From the NCBI GenBank assembly GCA_036171675.1, contig JAVHRO010000080.1, positions 28,807 to 92,806 of the forward strand: a stretch of DNA of 64,000 nt, given 5' to 3'. The stretch is from Vicingus sp036171675 (GTDB lineage Bacteria > Bacteroidota > Bacteroidia > Flavobacteriales_E > Vicingaceae). Below the pieces are notes generated by a model. That model made no database searches, was not told where the DNA came from, and saw only the letters and a list, made by a program, of their open reading frames with translations. The translations under genes and the position numbers were made by a program. Shown here in pieces: positions 62,357-64,000 of this stretch (the stretch's first letter is position 1; each line of letters opens with the position of its first letter).

Positions 62357-63964
62357 ATGACTCCTAGTTTAAAAAATTCAATCTCTTTATTCGTTGGAAT
62401 AACCCTTGTGCTTGTAATTTTTGGTCTTCAAAACAAAGCATATAACATAAAAAGCAACCCAAATCCTCGTCTTATTGGTTGGGATGTTTATGGTTACTAT
62501 CTTTATTTGCCAGCAACTTTTATTTACAATGATTTAGGATTAGAAAACAACGAATGGATTGATAAAACTCGTGATAAATATAAGCCATCAACCACTTTTT
62601 ATCAAGCCACACAAGGAGAAGGAAATAAAAAAGTTATCCTTTACAGCATTGGCTATTCTTTTATATATGCTCCGGGATTTTTTATTGCTAATTGGTTAGC
62701 ACCCTCATTGGGTTATGAAAAAGATGGTTTTTCTAAACCTTACCAAGTTTCACTGATTTTTACTGCATTTATTTTTTCATTAATTGGAATTTTCATGTTC
62801 CGAAAAATTTCCTTACGGTTTTTCTCTGATAAGATAACAGCTTTAGTCATGATTTTTATTTTAGTGGGTAGTAATTACTTTTTTCAAGCAACTTACGATG
62901 GTATAATGCCTCATAACTTACTATTTACCATAAATTGTTTTATTATTTGGTACACCATAAAGTGGCACGAAAACCCATCATTGAAAAACATCCTACTACT
63001 TAGTTTTTTTATTGGTTTTGCCACCATCTGTCGCCCAACAGAATTGTTATGGGTTTTACTTCCTTTGCTCTGGAAAGTAACTACTATTAAAGAGCTGTTT
63101 GAAAAATTAAAATCGTTATTGGCAAACTACATTCATCTAATTTTAGCTCTTGTTGTTGTTCTCGGAATAATTTTTATTCAGTTTTCTTACTATAAATACA
63201 CATCAGGCAATTATTTTGTTGTTAATTTACATAGCGAAGGATTTTCTTTTCTTCATCCTTATATTTTTGAATTTTTATTTAGTTATAAAAAAGGATGGTT
63301 ATTATATACTCCAATCATGATTTTTGGACTTGTTGGCTTTTATTTTATGTTTCGATTAAATAAATCAATAGTATTGGCATTGTTTTCTTATTTGGTCATT
63401 TATATTTATGTGGCATCAAGCTGGGAATGTTGGTGGTATGCAGCTAGTTTTGGTCAACGACCAATGGTTGAAACTTATGCTATGATGTTGTTTCCAATGG
63501 GATATTTTATAGTTGGTGTTCAGTCTTATAAAAAATGGATTCAATTTTTAGCTTATTTTACTTTAACTACGATACTCGCACTGAATTTATTTCAAACTTG
63601 GCAATTCAGAAATTATATTATTGATGCCGAACGAATGACTAAAGAGTATTATTGGAGTGTTTTTGGTAAAACTAAAATTGACGAAAAAGAAAAAGAAAAG
63701 TTGAGCGTTGACCGTTATCAAGAGCATTTTTTAGAATACGATAGCTACCAAACTAATTATTATAAAAAAGACGTATTCTTTTTAGATTTTGAACAAGAAA
63801 ATAATAATAAAATTGATACCATTGCCGTATCTGGTAAAAACAGTTTCATGTTAACCCCAAACAATCCATTTTCAACCACTTTTGAAGAAAGGTATTACAA
63901 CATCACCTCTAAAAACTATTTGTGGCTTAGAGCGTCTGTATGGGTTTATTTAGTCGAGCCTTAA
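62357..63964 (+). CDS. Polytopic membrane protein, glycosyltransferase-like
   Basis: A 535-residue protein with about ten to eleven hydrophobic helices (residues 10-405) and a large first extracytoplasmic loop (about 28-110), ending in a soluble C-terminal domain (430-535). The first helix, a loop with IGWDVYGYYLYLPATFI and the many aromatic helices recall GT-C/ArnT-type lipid-linked sugar transferases, but I see no certain catalytic motif. The end, WLRASVWVYLVEP, is abrupt; an overlapping frame continues with LKTTFQV, so the C-terminus could be shifted or shortened. It may act in surface glycan building with the upstream acyltransferase. Confidence 0.55.
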   Translation: MTPSLKNSISLFVGITLVLVIFGLQNKAYNIKSNPNPRLIGWDVYGYYLYLPATFIYNDLGLENNEWIDKTRDKYKPSTTFYQATQGEGNKKVILYSIGYSFIYAPGFFIANWLAPSLGYEKDGFSKPYQVSLIFTAFIFSLIGIFMFRKISLRFFSDKITALVMIFILVGSNYFFQATYDGIMPHNLLFTINCFIIWYTIKWHENPSLKNILLLSFFIGFATICRPTELLWVLLPLLWKVTTIKELFEKLKSLLANYIHLILALVVVLGIIFIQFSYYKYTSGNYFVVNLHSEGFSFLHPYIFEFLFSYKKGWLLYTPIMIFGLVGFYFMFRLNKSIVLALFSYLVIYIYVASSWECWWYAASFGQRPMVETYAMMLFPMGYFIVGVQSYKKWIQFLAYFTLTTILALNLFQTWQFRNYIIDAERMTKEYYWSVFGKTKIDEKEKEKLSVDRYQEHFLEYDSYQTNYYKKDVFFLDFEQENNNKIDTIAVSGKNSFMLTPNNPFSTTFEERYYNITSKNYLWLRASVWVYLVEP

Positions 63965-64000
63965 AAACCACATTTCAAGTTTAAATTTTTTAAAAAAATA

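Overview
This 64 kb window comes from the chromosome of a low-GC member of the Bacteroidota, most likely a Flavobacteriales-type organism. The evidence is type IX secretion (T9SS) parts and cargo (PorW/SprE-like lipoprotein, type A and type B C-terminal sorting domains), Bacteroidota promoters (TTG/TTTG, about 19 bp, TAnnTTTG), many lipoproteins, DUF4271/DUF6168-type families, and an ATP synthase operon atpBEFHAG without atpDC. No rRNA, tRNA, CRISPR array, intact transposase or prophage was seen.

Layout. 1-7.4 kb: partial 2-hydroxyacid dehydrogenase, a decayed AHSA1/SRPBCC tail, cysQ-deoC (minus), cysC-TM2 protein-dusB (plus), hemD-DUF4271 gene (minus). 6.9-11.7 kb: the clearest regulatory unit, with a promoter, a SAM-I (S-box) riboswitch, a 51-codon leader ORF ending in Met/Cys codons, then metY-metX-hom-cysH. 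11.7-15.3 kb: small lipoprotein, LolE/FtsX-like permease, rbfA, hflX, membrane protein (minus). 15.5-19.9 kb: two secreted amidohydrolase-family genes. 19.9-26.9 kb: a repeat-rich accessory patch with palindromes, a 162-bp nested inverted-repeat element, two CAP-domain genes and a decaying cluster of small membrane-protein ORFs. 27-34 kb: yceI, lipoproteins, cvpA, a cyclophilin, pheS, and a TPR histidine kinase with a LuxR-type regulator. 34.3-43.3 kb: porW/sprE-like gene, bactofilin, atpZ, DUF6168 gene and atpB-E-F-H-A-G. 43.4-46.8 kb: an HsdR C-terminal remnant, a GIN-domain/barrel protein, a putative anti-sigma protein and an ECF sigma factor. 46.9-57.7 kb: M16 peptidase, alkyltransferase-like protein, TPR protein, SDR, an ORF with no standard start codon, ribE, a T9SS type B cargo protein and mqnC. 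57.8-64 kb: M17 aminopeptidase, pdxA, acyltransferase, a truncated T9SS type A cargo ORF and a polytopic membrane protein.

Working together. CysH (cluster-binding, APS-reductase type) supplies sulfite for sulfide, which MetY combines with O-acetylhomoserine made by Hom and MetX; the SAM riboswitch and the Met/Cys leader are placed to sense both end products. CysC and CysQ form a separate PAPS/PAP arm. Hidden items worth attention are the Met/Cys leader, a terminator-like hairpin between atpE and atpF, several families of palindromic repeats, an ORF with no ATG/GTG/TTG start, a possible -1 frameshift site, and four gene relics or truncations.
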